From Gymnopus androsaceus JB14 (Eukaryota > Basidiomycota > Agaricomycetes > Agaricales > Omphalotaceae), in the NCBI GenBank assembly GCA_009733575.1, contig ML769452.1, positions 1 through 64,000 on the forward strand: a DNA stretch of 64,000 nucleotides. Direction: 5' to 3'. The translations under genes and the position numbers were made by a program. Position 1 is the first letter of the stretch; each line of letters begins with the position of its first letter. Of this stretch, positions 33,946 to 45,155 are shown in pieces. The notes under the pieces were generated by a model. The model was not told where the DNA came from, made no database searches, and worked only from the letters and a program-made list of their open reading frames with translations.

Positions 33946-34154
33946 TGCTACGAGCGCACGCCAACTCCCCATCATGGGCGCTTGTGCGCATGGGCTGGGC
34001 ATGGGAAATATGACATCACTTTTCAACCAGACAATTTGAAAATTTGACGATCTTTTATTCTTCCCCACTTACCACCAAGTGAAACCGCTCACGTTGGCAC
34101 GAGTCGGCACGACCCAGTTGACGACCTACCGCTCAGACTATCCTCACGACCACT

Positions 34155-35066
34155 ATGTCTCGCAATTTCTGCATACCAGGGATCATCTTCCTTTTTTGTG
34201 CTTTCGTTTTGAGTCTTCTCGTGTCCATATCTTTGCCTACGTTACCCGCGCTTGACATAGCTCGATCTCACCTGAATGGAAATGCAATTATCGATGGCGA
34301 CACTGTAAACCAAGTCCGAGTATGTTCCTATTTACGCGTTTTTTTCCCTTCGCTTTTACTAACTTTTGGTCTATTAGTTCGGAGTCTGGTAATTCTACAT
34401 TGCTCTTTATAATCTACCTCTTCTGACACAACGACCAGGGCTCCTTGCACATACAAGGACGATGGTTCAAGGATCTGTCAAAGTGCAGGGCATGGCTATT
34501 CGGTCGCCATTTCCGATGTAAACAAGGATGCCAATGTGATCATTGGCAGTGCCTGGACTCGTGGACTCGCTGTACATCCCGTTGGTGAGCATGTTCCCCT
34601 TCGCGCCCGTGCAATTTCTTTTGCTGAAATCTCTTTCCATCAGCCACGGCCGTAACTTTTATTGCATTGCTCTTCTCCTGCTCAACCCATGTCACTGTGA
34701 CTCTTATTGCTTCGATTCTATCCTTCCTCGCTGCTCTCCTCACGCTGATTGCATTCGCGATCGACATTGCGTTGTTTGCATTCCTTCACCACGAGGTTGG
34801 GGAACTCACGAACGTTAACGGTTCTACAAACACCGCTCCAGGTCCGTTCTTCATGTCATTCATTTAGTCCATACGTCACTAACTGTTACTTGATGGACCC
34901 AGGTTTCTGGTTGACGTTCGTCTCGCTCATTCTCCTGCTCTTGGCTGGCTGTACTGTATGCTTTGGACGTCGCAGGGATCGCATGTCAGGCGCCTCCTCC
35001 TATCCTTCGTACCCGATGAATTCGACTACCAAGACTCCATTCTGGAAACGTTTCCGTAGGAATTAG
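34155..35066 (+). CDS. SUR7/PalI-family four-helix membrane protein, 227 aa
   Basis: Exons are 34155-34319, 34378-34388 (11 bases), 34439-34584, 34644-34841 and 34903-35066; they sum to 228 codons. A first membrane helix (IIFLFCAFVLSLLVSIS) precedes an extracellular loop with the family Trp/Cys region (FGVWAPCTYKDDG, C and C in RICQSAG). Three more helices follow (VTFIALLFSCS, LIASILSFLAALLTLIAFAIDIALFAFL, FWLTFVSLILLLLAGCTV), then a short basic tail. Members include eisosome protein Sur7 and the pH-response sensor PalI/Rim9. The short tail fits Sur7-like better than PalI, but assignment between them is uncertain. Confidence 0.85.
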
Positions 35067-36078
35067 GTGTCGGATGCGAGTGGCTGCCTTCAGACCCGCC
35101 GCGATTATAGTGGATGGACTTGGTTATGTGTGCAAGTGTGGCGCTCTTTCATTCAATTCCGATGACTTTTGGTGTTCCGTGGTTTAAATTATCCTGGACT
35201 CTTCCCCGTTTTATTACATAGAATACCTATAATCCCTCCTCTTTTCATTTTCTCCCTGATGGTCTTTGATACCCCGACAAATGTGGAGAAACAGATTGGG
35301 TTGGACTCCTTATATAGCTCAACTTATCACATACCATTTCCACTTCATATCCCTCGATCTACACACACTTTTTTTACCCTGTGCCGAATATTCATTTTGT
35401 ATACCTCAGCTCAGGAACATAAGTGTCTCCAAGACTCTAACGCAACTCTGACGCATCCTTTCTTCCGCCTAATTCTCCTTCCATCCGATTATTTTTTCCT
35501 GAGTCAAGCTCAGGCAATCATATCATTGTGAGCGCGCCTGGTGAGTGATCGTGCGATGTCTCACGACCTATACTAACCTTTCCCTAACCTTTCCCTACAG
35601 TAGGGACCGCTCTTCCACCAGTCCACATATGGTTACCTCCGAATCCGGAGCTTCTCTGTGCTGATGGCAGGAGATTTTGAGGGTGCTCTAGTCGTCTGAA
35701 CGGTTGCTCTGCTTACATGGGTGTGATTTCCACTTGATCTCCAAGTTTGTCGCTAGAGGGAGATGGAAATGCAGTGCACTGTCCACGAAATGTCCAAATT
35801 ATATTCAATCGTGCACTGAAAGCCTCGGCGATACAAGTCTGCCCGAGACACAATCGACAAGGGGACCACGCACACTGATGTCTTGCCGGGTGGTGCTGTA
35901 TTATTTTTCTTTCAGCTGCAAGTGCGTCTAGGATCGGACAGTTGCACGGCAATGCACTGAATGTATAGTCCGAACGTTACAAAAGAAGGGTATATCGTTG
36001 CCCGCGATTTCTTGACTTCCCCGCGCATCCAGGTCGTTCCAAGTCCCATAGAAAGCTAGCGCTCTTTCTGTGTCGAAA
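35067..36078. other. SUR7-like 3' region and MFS upstream region; no gene
   Basis: The ORFs here are low-complexity and unsupported. Confidence 0.4.
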
Positions 36079-38219
36079 ATGTCTAATAATAATTCTCCTA
36101 ATCTCAGGCAGGGACCGAGAAATCCACAGGGGCTTGCCCCGCTGGTTGACGATGCAGGCACGAAAGAGATGAGGGAGGATGAGAAGAGCGAGAAGAAGAT
36201 GCTTGAGGTAGAGGTCAAGGAGGTTCCTAGTGAACCTGTCGCTGTGGCTTGGGACGGTCCTAACGATCCGGAAAACCCCCAGAATTTCACTAATAGGAAG
36301 AAATGGACTATCACGGCTGTTATTTGCGTTTTGACTATCAATGCGTATGTGTTGATTTTTACCTAGGTAGCGAATTTCGCAAACTGACTGACCATTTCAT
36401 TGTTCTTCGACGTCTACAGGACATTTGCCTCTTCCGCTCCAGCTATCGCAGCTCTTCGGTTGGAAGCACAATTTCATATTAGTGAAGAGGTATCAGAATT
36501 GATCACGGTAGTCTTTTTGCTGGGATATGTTTTGGGGGTATGTCCGCTCTGCCTCATTATCGTAAGGTCTTGACCCATTAAACTATTACATAGCCAATAT
36601 TCTGGGGATCAGGAAGTGAAATGTTTGGACGTCGAAATGTTTCGCTACTTTCTATGGGCATCTACACCATCTTTTCCTCGGCCAAGCTCTTGCTACGAAT
36701 ATTGCGACAGTGTTCGTCTTCCGGTTCTTCTCTGGCATATTCGCGGTTGCACCTCTTATTGTAAGCGGAGGTACGTTATACACCTTTGATCTTTGTTTCT
36801 TCTAGTAGTAAATCAGTTTATCCTAGGTATACTGGCGGATATATGGAACGCACAAGGTCGTGGATACGCGACTAGTCTCTTTGGAGGTTGTGTGTTCTTG
36901 GGGCCATCACTGGGGCCTCTCGTTGGAGGATTGTAAGTGCATACAAGTTGAACTGATTCGGAGAAAACTTGAATTGTATATCCAGTGTAGCTGCAGACGA
37001 ACATCTGGGATGGGAGTGGATCTTCTGGGTTATGATGATAATGGGCGGATTCTGCACAGCGATCATTGTGCTCTTCATGCCCGAAACATATGGACCGGTT
37101 CTTTTGACCTGGAAGGTGCGTAATAAGTTGTTCAATCATACTGGGTTTTCCAACTAAAAAACTTGTATACAGGCGAGGCGTCTAAGGAAACAAGACCCTG
37201 TTCGTAACGCAAATGTAATTTCCGACCATGAGAAGCTGGACTCTTCTTTTCATGGACTCGTGGACCGGACATTATATCGTCCTTGGAAAATGATGGCCAG
37301 CGAACCCATCCTTATCCTCCTCACCATCTACATGTCTGTCGTCTATGGAATTTTATATGGCTGTGGGTCCTTGTTCTTTATAGTCTCTCATTGTCTTGAT
37401 TATTTTTTTTCAGTATTCGAGGCGTTCCCAGTTATATTTGTTGAGACTAGAGGTTTTACCATCACTCAACTTGGACTTTTATTCATTGGAATCGGAATTG
37501 GAAGCATCCTCACCACGATTATGAATCTATATTTTGCAAGAGAAGTCAACAAGATTATTCCCAAGTGGAAAGGTTTCCCTCCTGCTGAACTTGAGGCTCT
37601 ATACCGGCATGGTTGGGTCGGTTATGCTGGTCGTTAGCACGTTTTGGTTGGGATGGACAGGAAACTCCCCAAGTATACCTTGGTACGTTCCGGGTATCAG
37701 TACGATCTTTGTCGGAATGGCTATCTCTGCGATATTTACCTCGATGATTGTGAGTCAATGTCTTTCGTTCGGAGTCACACTTCACTAATGCAATCGCTCA
37801 GGTTTACATTGTGGACACCTACTTGTGAGTCACTTCACCCAAGAATATGTGTTATTCTCGATTCCTTATGAGAAATTACTTTAGCAGGATGCTGGCTGCC
37901 ACTGCCCTTGCAGGTAACACAATGATACGATCTGTAGTTGGATCTGTCTTTCCTCTTTTCACCGTGCAGATGTTCCACAACCTGGGCTATTGGCTGGGCT
38001 TCCACAGTGATCGCGTTGATCTCTCTGGTTCTGATGCCAATTCCGTTCTTGTTCTTCAAATACGGTGCGAAAATTAGGTCGAAAAGTAAATTTGCGCCTT
38101 GTTTAGTATGTTGCCTTGTTCTCTACGACGTGATTCGCAGATTCCCTTACATCGATATTTTTCTTCAGGATCTCAAGATCGCAAAGCAGATCCAAGAGCA
38201 AGAAGCAGAAGAGGTATAA
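36079..38219 (+). CDS. MFS drug:H+ antiporter (DHA1 type), about 537 aa, three single-base slips
   Basis: Ten exons: 36079-36344, 36420-36537, 36594-36770, 36827-36932, 36986-37115, 37173-37362, 37414-37749, 37802-37824, 37888-38105 and 38169-38219. A charged cytosolic N-terminus ends in the family signature WDGPNDPENPQNF, then transmembrane helices follow. MFGRRNVSLL is the A-like loop and GPSLGPLVGGF the antiporter C-like motif. PETYGPVLL leads into the central loop, and the C-terminus has KYGAKIRSKSKF. It exports drugs or metabolites across the plasma membrane. The frame needs one C added near 36676, one C removed near 37604 and one T removed near 37990; with these the exons give exactly 538 codons. 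It is either error-ridden or recently broken. Confidence 0.85.
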
Positions 38220-38235
38220 ATCGCTTATTTACAGT

Positions 38236-38853
38236 ATGGCTTCAAACAGACTAACCAACCTGTATCTACAGGCCAATAAACCTTTCACGGTTGAAGGTCC
38301 ATTCATCTTAGACCCAATGCCAGGATCGGGATCTCGAGCGATCAACGCAACCCTGGTTGAAAACATCCAACAGCTCACCAACACAGTCAGCGAAGTTCAA
38401 TATCTCTTGAACGAAGCCGTGTCGAGTCAAGAACCTTCCTCTCAATCTCAACGAGAGATGGTAGACTCCATTCGTGAATTCAGAAACTCCATTGGAGCCC
38501 GTAGAGAAACCATATACGGTATCGGCCAGAAACCAATATCGGGATTGGCAACCATTCCGGAACGGTCGTCACGGGTACCAGCTGAAGGTTCTACCAACAG
38601 TTACGTCTGGAGTGTGCGGATGGCACCCATTGATCTCTCAGCGGTTACTGACCTTAATGGTACTGCGCTCAGCTTTGCTCGTATGACGAAGCGAGGAACC
38701 AAAATTTCTCCAAAAGTTCGTGGCCGAAAGGGAGGTCCCACCGTTCTGGTCATGTCGTGGAAGAATCAGGAAGAAGCTCGAGCCTTCTACGACGCCTGGT
38801 CTGAGGATCCTCCGTCCAACTATGCCACTCTGTCGGTAGTACCGAATTTCTAA
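38236..38853 (+). CDS. Unrecognised 205-aa ORF, possibly the 3' exon of the MFS gene
   Basis: It starts 16 bases after the MFS stop with no room for a promoter. A potential intron 38214-38271 (58 bases, GTATAAAT donor, CTAAC branch, CTACAG acceptor) would join the MFS C-terminus in frame to GCC AAT AAA at 38272. In that case the ATG at 38236 would be intronic. The protein has a helical middle (NIQQLTNTVSEVQYLLNEAV) and a conserved-looking end (RGRKGGPTVLVMSWKNQEEARAFYDAW). I recognise no family. Confidence 0.6.
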   Translation: MASNRLTNLYLQANKPFTVEGPFILDPMPGSGSRAINATLVENIQQLTNTVSEVQYLLNEAVSSQEPSSQSQREMVDSIREFRNSIGARRETIYGIGQKPISGLATIPERSSRVPAEGSTNSYVWSVRMAPIDLSAVTDLNGTALSFARMTKRGTKISPKVRGRKGGPTVLVMSWKNQEEARAFYDAWSEDPPSNYATLSVVPNF

Positions 38854-39027
38854 TGGGGAGTCTTTTAGTTCGGACTTGCGCTTGCATTTGTAGATCATAC
38901 TATTCGCACATTTACTGTAGTCATTCCCTAGTTTCTGTACTTGAATGTTGTACTCTATTTATTACCACAGAGAACACAGGACGTTGAACCTACGCGCTAC
39001 AATCTGGCGTCAAAGCGATCCTTAGCA

Positions 39028-39042
39028 AGAACGCGTCGCGTG
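39028..39042 (+). promoter_or_regulatory. AGAACGCGTCGCGTG motif upstream of RPO41
   Basis: A 15-mer identical to that upstream of H2A.Z (12759-12773). It lies 102 bases before the RPO41 ATG and contains ACGCGT. Confidence 0.4.
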
Positions 39043-39143
39043 CGTGCATACATATAATAAGCTGCCGTGATCGAACCGGCCGGCTATCAACCATTGCCAA
39101 ATTTTGGCTTTCAATCACTTCCTTATTTTTTTCCACTGGGTCT

Positions 39144-42100
39144 ATGATGCACCGCGTAGCAAAAAGGCTAGAGACGACTTTACTGTTGTCTCGTCAAAGC
39201 CTGCCTCGACCAGCTCGGCTTTATTCCACTCCTTCTCGCAAGTCAAATGCACCTGCCACAGCGACCCAGCAGGTTCCTCACTCCGATTACCCTTCATTCT
39301 TTCCCAGTCCCTCTAGAAGCGGTGAAAATGCAGCACCGCAAAGTTTTCCTGCAGACATGGAGACTTTTCTGAAGAGTTCTCCACGATACACTCTGCTTCC
39401 TACGCCAATTCCTACCAGCAGCTCTTCTCCGAAAAATTCGACCTGGCTAACAGACTCTGCAACGCAGGACTCTCTAGCCGTTATGGATGCCTGCTTATAT
39501 CAACAATTTGACGTCCCCCGTGCCAAAGGTATCTTTGACCGGTTGCGAAGGGCAGGCGCTGCCAATCATGTATTGGATGCCCGGATGTACAATGCGTTCT
39601 TAGAGGCCTATCTCAGCATGGCTAATTCCAAGGCAGGAAATGACAGAGAATTCTGGTTAGAGTGTGCATGGGAACTGTTTCGGGATATGGAGGAGCCAGG
39701 AGCAATCATAGCACCCTCTGCTGGTACTTATGCCACTATGCTCTTGGCATGGCTTCAGTGAGTTCGCAAATCTATATATTTTAGTTCTTTTCTGACCTAT
39801 GTCCAGATATGGTCCCGATTCCCCCAACCATGTCCCAAACTGCGGAGTCGTAGAGCCCAGCACTATACTCAGAAATTTGAAAGGCCGCGAGATTCCTATA
39901 GAAAATGTCGTCTCAGACCGTATCTTCAGTACATCGGAAGAAGCAGCACAGATCATCAAAATTCTTTCGAAGGCTGCCGCAGATTCGGGCTTTCATGACG
40001 TTGTCAATCTGTTGGGTCAGACTGAAGCCCTTGGCAGCCATTACCAGGACATATACGCCGATATACCGGAAGCCACACCTGTAATGCGTCCTAAAGTGAG
40101 TAAACTTCAGTTATCTCCGGGTATTTGGAACTCAAAGCGGTGAAATAGAAAAAAAGCTCTTCGACAACTTCATCGAATACTGAGAGCGAGGAAGAACAGG
40201 AACCCGAGCACGAGGTACCTTTCAACCTTTCCAATCTGCGACGACATCTAGCGAACGTGTGCTTTGCTCGTCGTGTTCTCCCCGAAGATGTCATAGCGCG
40301 ACAGAGACTGCTAGAAGAGTCCGTCTATGATAACGCCAAGGAGCGACAAAAACATGAAACGGAAATGTTAGAGCAGCTCGGTCTCGAGACAGCCAACTTG
40401 CGACAGCCTGATCTACGCCGATGGATGTGGGATTGGCATACACGACTTCAGGAGCGGCTTAAAGAGGAGATCAAAAATATAGAAATTTTAGAGCGGAACA
40501 AGTCAGATCTCTGGGTCCAGTTATTTCCGTATCTTTCCTTGGTCAAACCAGAAAGACTATCCCTCATCACGATTTTTGAAATCATGCGACTGCAGGGCTC
40601 CGGTGGTGTCTCGGAAGGCATGAAGACGACGCGGGCGTTGATCACTGTGGGGAAGGCGGTAGAGAGCGAGTACAAGACGCAGATATGCAAGAAGAATAAT
40701 ATCAGTCTCCCCACTATCGGTCGAGTGGGTGATAACGGGTACTTTTCCAACCTCGGGTATAACAGCTTGTTGGAACGGCGGATAGTAGCTGCCAGGCATA
40801 TGTCTGATGGGGAGGCGTGGACTGCGGCCTGGACACAGGCTACAAGAGCCAAGGTCGGGAGCATCTTGGTGGAGTGTCTAATGGATGTTGCAAAAGTGAC
40901 GAGATCTGCTACCCACAAAGTCACAGGGGAAATAATGTAAGTCTGAAAAATTGTGTATTATTTCAGCACATCTCATACCCGTCTACAGCTCAGAAGTTCA
41001 ACCTGCATTCCATCATACATACGAACATAGCCGTGGTCAGAAGCTCGGTGTCATTCGGCTCAACCCTGCGGTTTCCGAGCGACTTGCCAAGGACAGCGTG
41101 CGGGAGACCGTCCATGCTCGACATTTACCTATGCTCGTTAAACCGAAACCCTGGTTGGGTCTCAGACGGGGCGGTTATATGTTCAGCGAAGGTGAGCTTG
41201 TGTTACTCCCCTCATATCAGATGGCCTTTTGCTGACCATCTCCAGTCGAGGCAATGCGCTTCAAGGAATCTATCGAACAACAAAATTATTTCAATCATGC
41301 TTCCGAGTTGGGTAACGTCGAGCTTGTTTATGCCGGCCTTGACGTTTTGGGGAGTACGCCATGGAAGATCAGTCGGAAAGTCTTCGATGTCGTCTTACAA
41401 GTTTGGAACTCTGGAGAGAAGCTGGGAAAACTCCCGCCAGCTGTTTTTCCAGATCCGGAGCCTGTGGCACCTGACGGTGCTGACATCAAGCTGCGCACAA
41501 CCTACATGCAACGTATGAAGGGATGGATGCAGGCGAAAGCCAACAACCACTCTGACAGGTGTAATGTCAACTATAAGATTGAAATTGCTCGGACTGTGAG
41601 TTTTGGCTTAATTTTCCATCCAGTTTTATGCTGATTTTACGTTCTTCCAGTTCCTCGGAGATACTATTTACTTTCCGCATAACATCGACTTCCGTGGCCG
41701 TGCCTATCCAATCCCTCCGCATTTGAATCACATTGGTGACGATCTCAGTCGTGGACTTTTGGTTTTCGCAGAATCCAAGCCTTTGGGAGAACGGGGTCTG
41801 CGGTGGCTAAAAATCCATCTATCCAACTTGTACGGTTATGACAAGGCGAACTTTGACGAGCGTGTGCAGTTTGTTCACGATCATTTGGAGGATATATATG
41901 ACAGCGCCACTAAGCCTCTCGATGTGAGTCTTGTTTGAACATGCAGTGGACTCAACTCTGACGATACTTGTAGGGTAATCGGTGGTGGACACTCGCAGAC
42001 GACCCTTGGCAGTGTCTCGGTGCATGCATGGAACTTCACGCCGCCCTAACGTCCGAAAATCCCACTGAATACGAGTCATGTCTACCGGTGCATCAGGATG

Positions 42101-43788
42101 GAACTTGTAATGGTTTGCAGCACTATGCCGCCCTGGGAGGTGACTCTCGTGGCGCACAACAGGTTAATTTGAGTGCCGGCGAACGTCCATCAGATGTTTA
42201 CACCTATGTCGGAAACATGGCAGAGGAAGCTATTAATCGGGATATTGCCAAGGGAGAAAAGTATGCGGCCATGCTTAAGGGCAAAATTACCAGGAAAATT
42301 GTCAAACAAACGGTACGTTTCATTCTACCTATCCGTTGGCTGTGTGTTCATCTGTATCTAGGTCATGACGACGGTGTACGGCGTCACTTTCATCGGTGCT
42401 CGAGAACAGATTGAAAGGCAGCTCAAACTTACGAAACAATTCCCTGAAGAGGAGGTCTGGGGTGCTTCGGCCTACCTTGCTAAAGTGGTGCGTTGAATTG
42501 CTTCGCATTCTTTCCTAGACTACTAATCTGAGTACATCCGCTAGGTCCTTGATTGTATTGGAGATCTGTTCACCGGTGCCAAGGATATTCAACACTGGCT
42601 TACTCTCTGCGCTCGTCTAATCGCCAAAGCTATTCCAGAGGAACGTATACCGGAAGCCCTTGCCGAGTATCGAGGACGAAAGAAGGCCAAGAAGGTTACC
42701 AATTCGAAGAAGAAACAAGAGCTCCCCGCCGAATTTTTGCGCAAGGAACAGATGACCTCGGTTGTTTGGACAACGCCTCTAGGACTTCCAATCGTACAGC
42801 CCTACCGGAAACCAAAGCGTAAACAGATCGTTACTTCCATGCAAACGGTTTACATCTCCGACCCCAATTCACCCGCCGAAGGTTCGTATCTTTTGATGTT
42901 CTGCGTCGCGTATGAACGAACTGTCCTGACCTCGTTGCTGCTACAGTGAACGCATTGAAACAGGCCACCGCTTTCCCTCCCAACTTCATTCACAGTCTTG
43001 ATGCTACGCACATGATGCTCACTGCTCTCGAATGCCGGGTAATTTGCGTCTCCTTCTAGTCTCTATCGCTCATGCTGATGCCTTCTCTAGACCCAAGGAT
43101 TGACTTTTGCTGCTGTGCACGACTCTTACTGGACTCATGCTTGTAATATTGATGAAATGTCCGGCATCATTCGTGATACTTTTATCGCGCTTCATTCCTC
43201 GGATGTCCTCAAAAAGTTGTCTGACGAGGTACGACTAGGCTTTCTTCTTTTCATCCTCGCAGCGGGGCTGACTTGTGTCTATAGTTCAGAGAGCGGTACC
43301 GCAATTATAAAATCCCCCTCGTCAGTCTTCACAGCGGCGTTTTAGCCAAAGCCCTGAAACAATCTGGTGCTCGTATCGTGGCCACTGCGGAACAAGCCAA
43401 ATCACTACCGTCCATTGCCGGCATCTTGGATATTTCGGATACAGGAAACTCTAGTATTGAAGAGAACATAGAGTCGCCTGATTTAAAGGCTCTACTTGTG
43501 GATCTGGCCGAAGAGCGTGAAGCAGCTAGGTCGACGGCGTCCGCCGCCGCTGCTACCGCTGACAGTGACGGTGATGATGCCGAGACGCAAGAGGACTTCG
43601 ACGAGGACGAGGAAGATTGGGAGTCTCCTCGTGTCAAGGCAGCCCGCGTAAGGAAGGCGAACGAAGACCTTCAGGCTATCGAACTTTTGGGCAAGTTTGT
43701 CAGTTTGGTGGATATATTGCCGCCATTGCCCAAGAAGGGTGACTTCAAGGTCGAGGCTATCAAAGCTTCTCAGTACTTCTTCTCATAG
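39144..43788 (+). CDS. RPO41: Mitochondrial DNA-directed RNA polymerase, 1350 aa
   Basis: Twelve exons (39144-39757, 39807-40095, 40149-40936, 40989-41191, 41246-41595, 41651-41923, 41974-42312, 42362-42487, 42545-42881, 42947-43038, 43091-43228, 43285-43788) sum to 1351 codons. The N-terminus [26 protein letters not shown] is a mitochondrial presequence. A PPR-like helical region follows ([20 protein letters not shown]). The T7-type catalytic core is complete: [11 protein letters not shown], the Asp-bearing [17 protein letters not shown], finger helix [14 protein letters not shown], and HDSYWTHA. It transcribes the mitochondrial genome with the Mtf1/TFB2M factor. Odd point: an acidic Ala/Asp/Glu-rich stretch of about 50 residues (near residue 1275) precedes the C-terminus. 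No frame errors over 4 kb of coding sequence. Confidence 0.97.
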
Positions 43789-44064
43789 CCCTCTCCTGTT
43801 GCATTATCCCTGCTCGCTTTCTGCCACAATCCTCATCTTACACTCACATCACTATTCACGTATCTTATTATCATATATCGTAGTTCCTGCACTAGCATTG
43901 CACACTGTATTCGATAGCATACTTCGCTATTCAAGCTGTAAACCAAAGCAAAATAGAATTAATTCACTCGGAGACATTTTGACCAGAGTTTCATTTCAAG
44001 CAAAACGATTTATTTGCGCCAAGTCTATACTTTTCCACATCCACTGAACACAACTATATCCTCG

Positions 44065-44613
44065 TTAGTGATGGTGCTCTGCAGGCTTCGGGAGGTCTTG
44101 CTCGAGGAAACTGAGGTATGCGTCAGCTCCGCTAACTGTTTCGTCGGTCGAAGAAGACTTGGCGACGGGCTCGGACGCTGAAGCGGGCTCAGCAGCATCG
44201 TATGCAGCCAATTCGGACGCGATATCGGAAGGAACAGAGGGAGCCTTCGGGGCAGGTGGAAGGGAGTACGATTTGACGACACCAACGTGTGCATCCTTGG
44301 CCTAGGTAAATCATTAGCTTCCAAAAACTGCTTAACATGAATGGACCATGCTTCACAACTGCCGGAGCCTTGTATGCCTTGATTTCCTTCAAATAAAGGT
44401 CTTGAACAAGATCTACGGGCACATCCGGAATGAAAAACTGCTACGTTTTGACAAATTGAATAGGCTACCTTTTCGCGCAACGACAGAGGAGGAGAATAAG
44501 CGAGCGCGAGATGCATTTTGGGCCTTTAAAAATTGAAATATTAACGCGAAAAGTAGAGTGCATCCATTAGAATAACTTACAGCGTTAGCAGACCGTCTAA
44601 GAATGGCCGACAT
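44065..44613 (-). CDS. ATP14: ATP synthase subunit h, mitochondrial, about 133 aa
   Basis: Exon 1 is 44581-44613 (start MSAILRRSANA), exon 2 is 44469-44523 (presequence NASRARLFSSSVVARK), then 44360-44437 carries the family core VPVDLVQDLYLKEIKAYKAP. The last exon, 44065-44301, contains DAHVGVVKSYSLPPAPKAP, an acidic stretch and ends EHHH. Subunit h is a peripheral-stalk or Fo-sector component needed for ATP synthase assembly. The intron between exons 2 and 3 would be only 31 bases and leaves a +1 frame slip, which removal of one T from a T5 run at about 44433 would fix. INH1 is divergent, 82 bases away. Confidence 0.85.
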
Positions 44614-44695
44614 GGTGGTACAGGTTAGGGTTATGAAGATCTCACGGGTAATCTCGGCAGACCTAGGCCTGCATACAACTTTACACTTAACCACC
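44614..44695. promoter_or_regulatory. 82-bp bidirectional promoter ATP14/INH1
   Basis: Only 82 bases separate the two opposed ATGs. They contain no obvious TATA box. Both genes encode F1Fo-ATP synthase components, so co-regulation is likely. Confidence 0.7.
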
Positions 44696-45155
44696 ATGTT
44701 CTCTCGCATTGCTATTCGTCGTGCCCCAAGGTTGGCATCCATGTCGGTTCGTTACTCCTCCAGCGTAAAGGAAGGCTCGGTTGCTCAGTCAAAGGGTTTC
44801 AAGTACGTATACAGCAGTTTTTGCGAGATGTGCTGTAGTCTTACAATGTTTTCTTTTAGAGAAAAAGAGAGCGCAGTCGAGAGTATGCAGCCCAAATGGC
44901 TTCTGGATTCCTTCTGATGTGGCTTTTATCTAGATGAATACGTTCACAGGCAGGAGCACGCTTACTTGAAGAAGTTGAAAGCAGATGTATGTACGCGTTC
45001 AATCGTGGCTCATACAAAACTTATACTTTTCTAGATCGAGCTGAAGAAGACTGAGCTTGTATGTACTTTGGTTGTACTTTAATATGGTCTCTTACTCATG
45101 TTCCTTGCAGGAGAAGCTACAGAAGGAACATTCCGAAGTAGCTGAGAAGAAATAA
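44696..45155 (+). CDS. INH1: Mitochondrial ATPase inhibitor (IF1), 83 aa
   Basis: Five small exons: 44696-44802, 44860-44882, 44934-44986, 45035-45058 and 45111-45155, totalling 84 codons. A presequence (MFSRIAIRRAPRLASMSVRYSS) is followed by the inhibitory segment SVAQSKGFKEKE, which binds F1, and by the helical coiled-coil tail (HRQEHAYLKKLKAD ... EKLQKEHSEVAEKK). IF1 blocks ATP hydrolysis by F1 at low matrix pH. The 23- and 24-base exons are unusually small but all junctions keep frame. Confidence 0.92.

Noticed and set aside
35169..35531. Plus-strand ORF of 120 aa after the SUR7-like gene
   Set aside because: Composition is that of an AT/CT-rich 3' region, with no promoter and no domain.
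38236..38853. ATG at 38236 as a firmly independent gene
   Set aside because: Sixteen bases after the previous stop leave no promoter, and an in-frame splice to the upstream gene is equally possible; kept only with moderate confidence.
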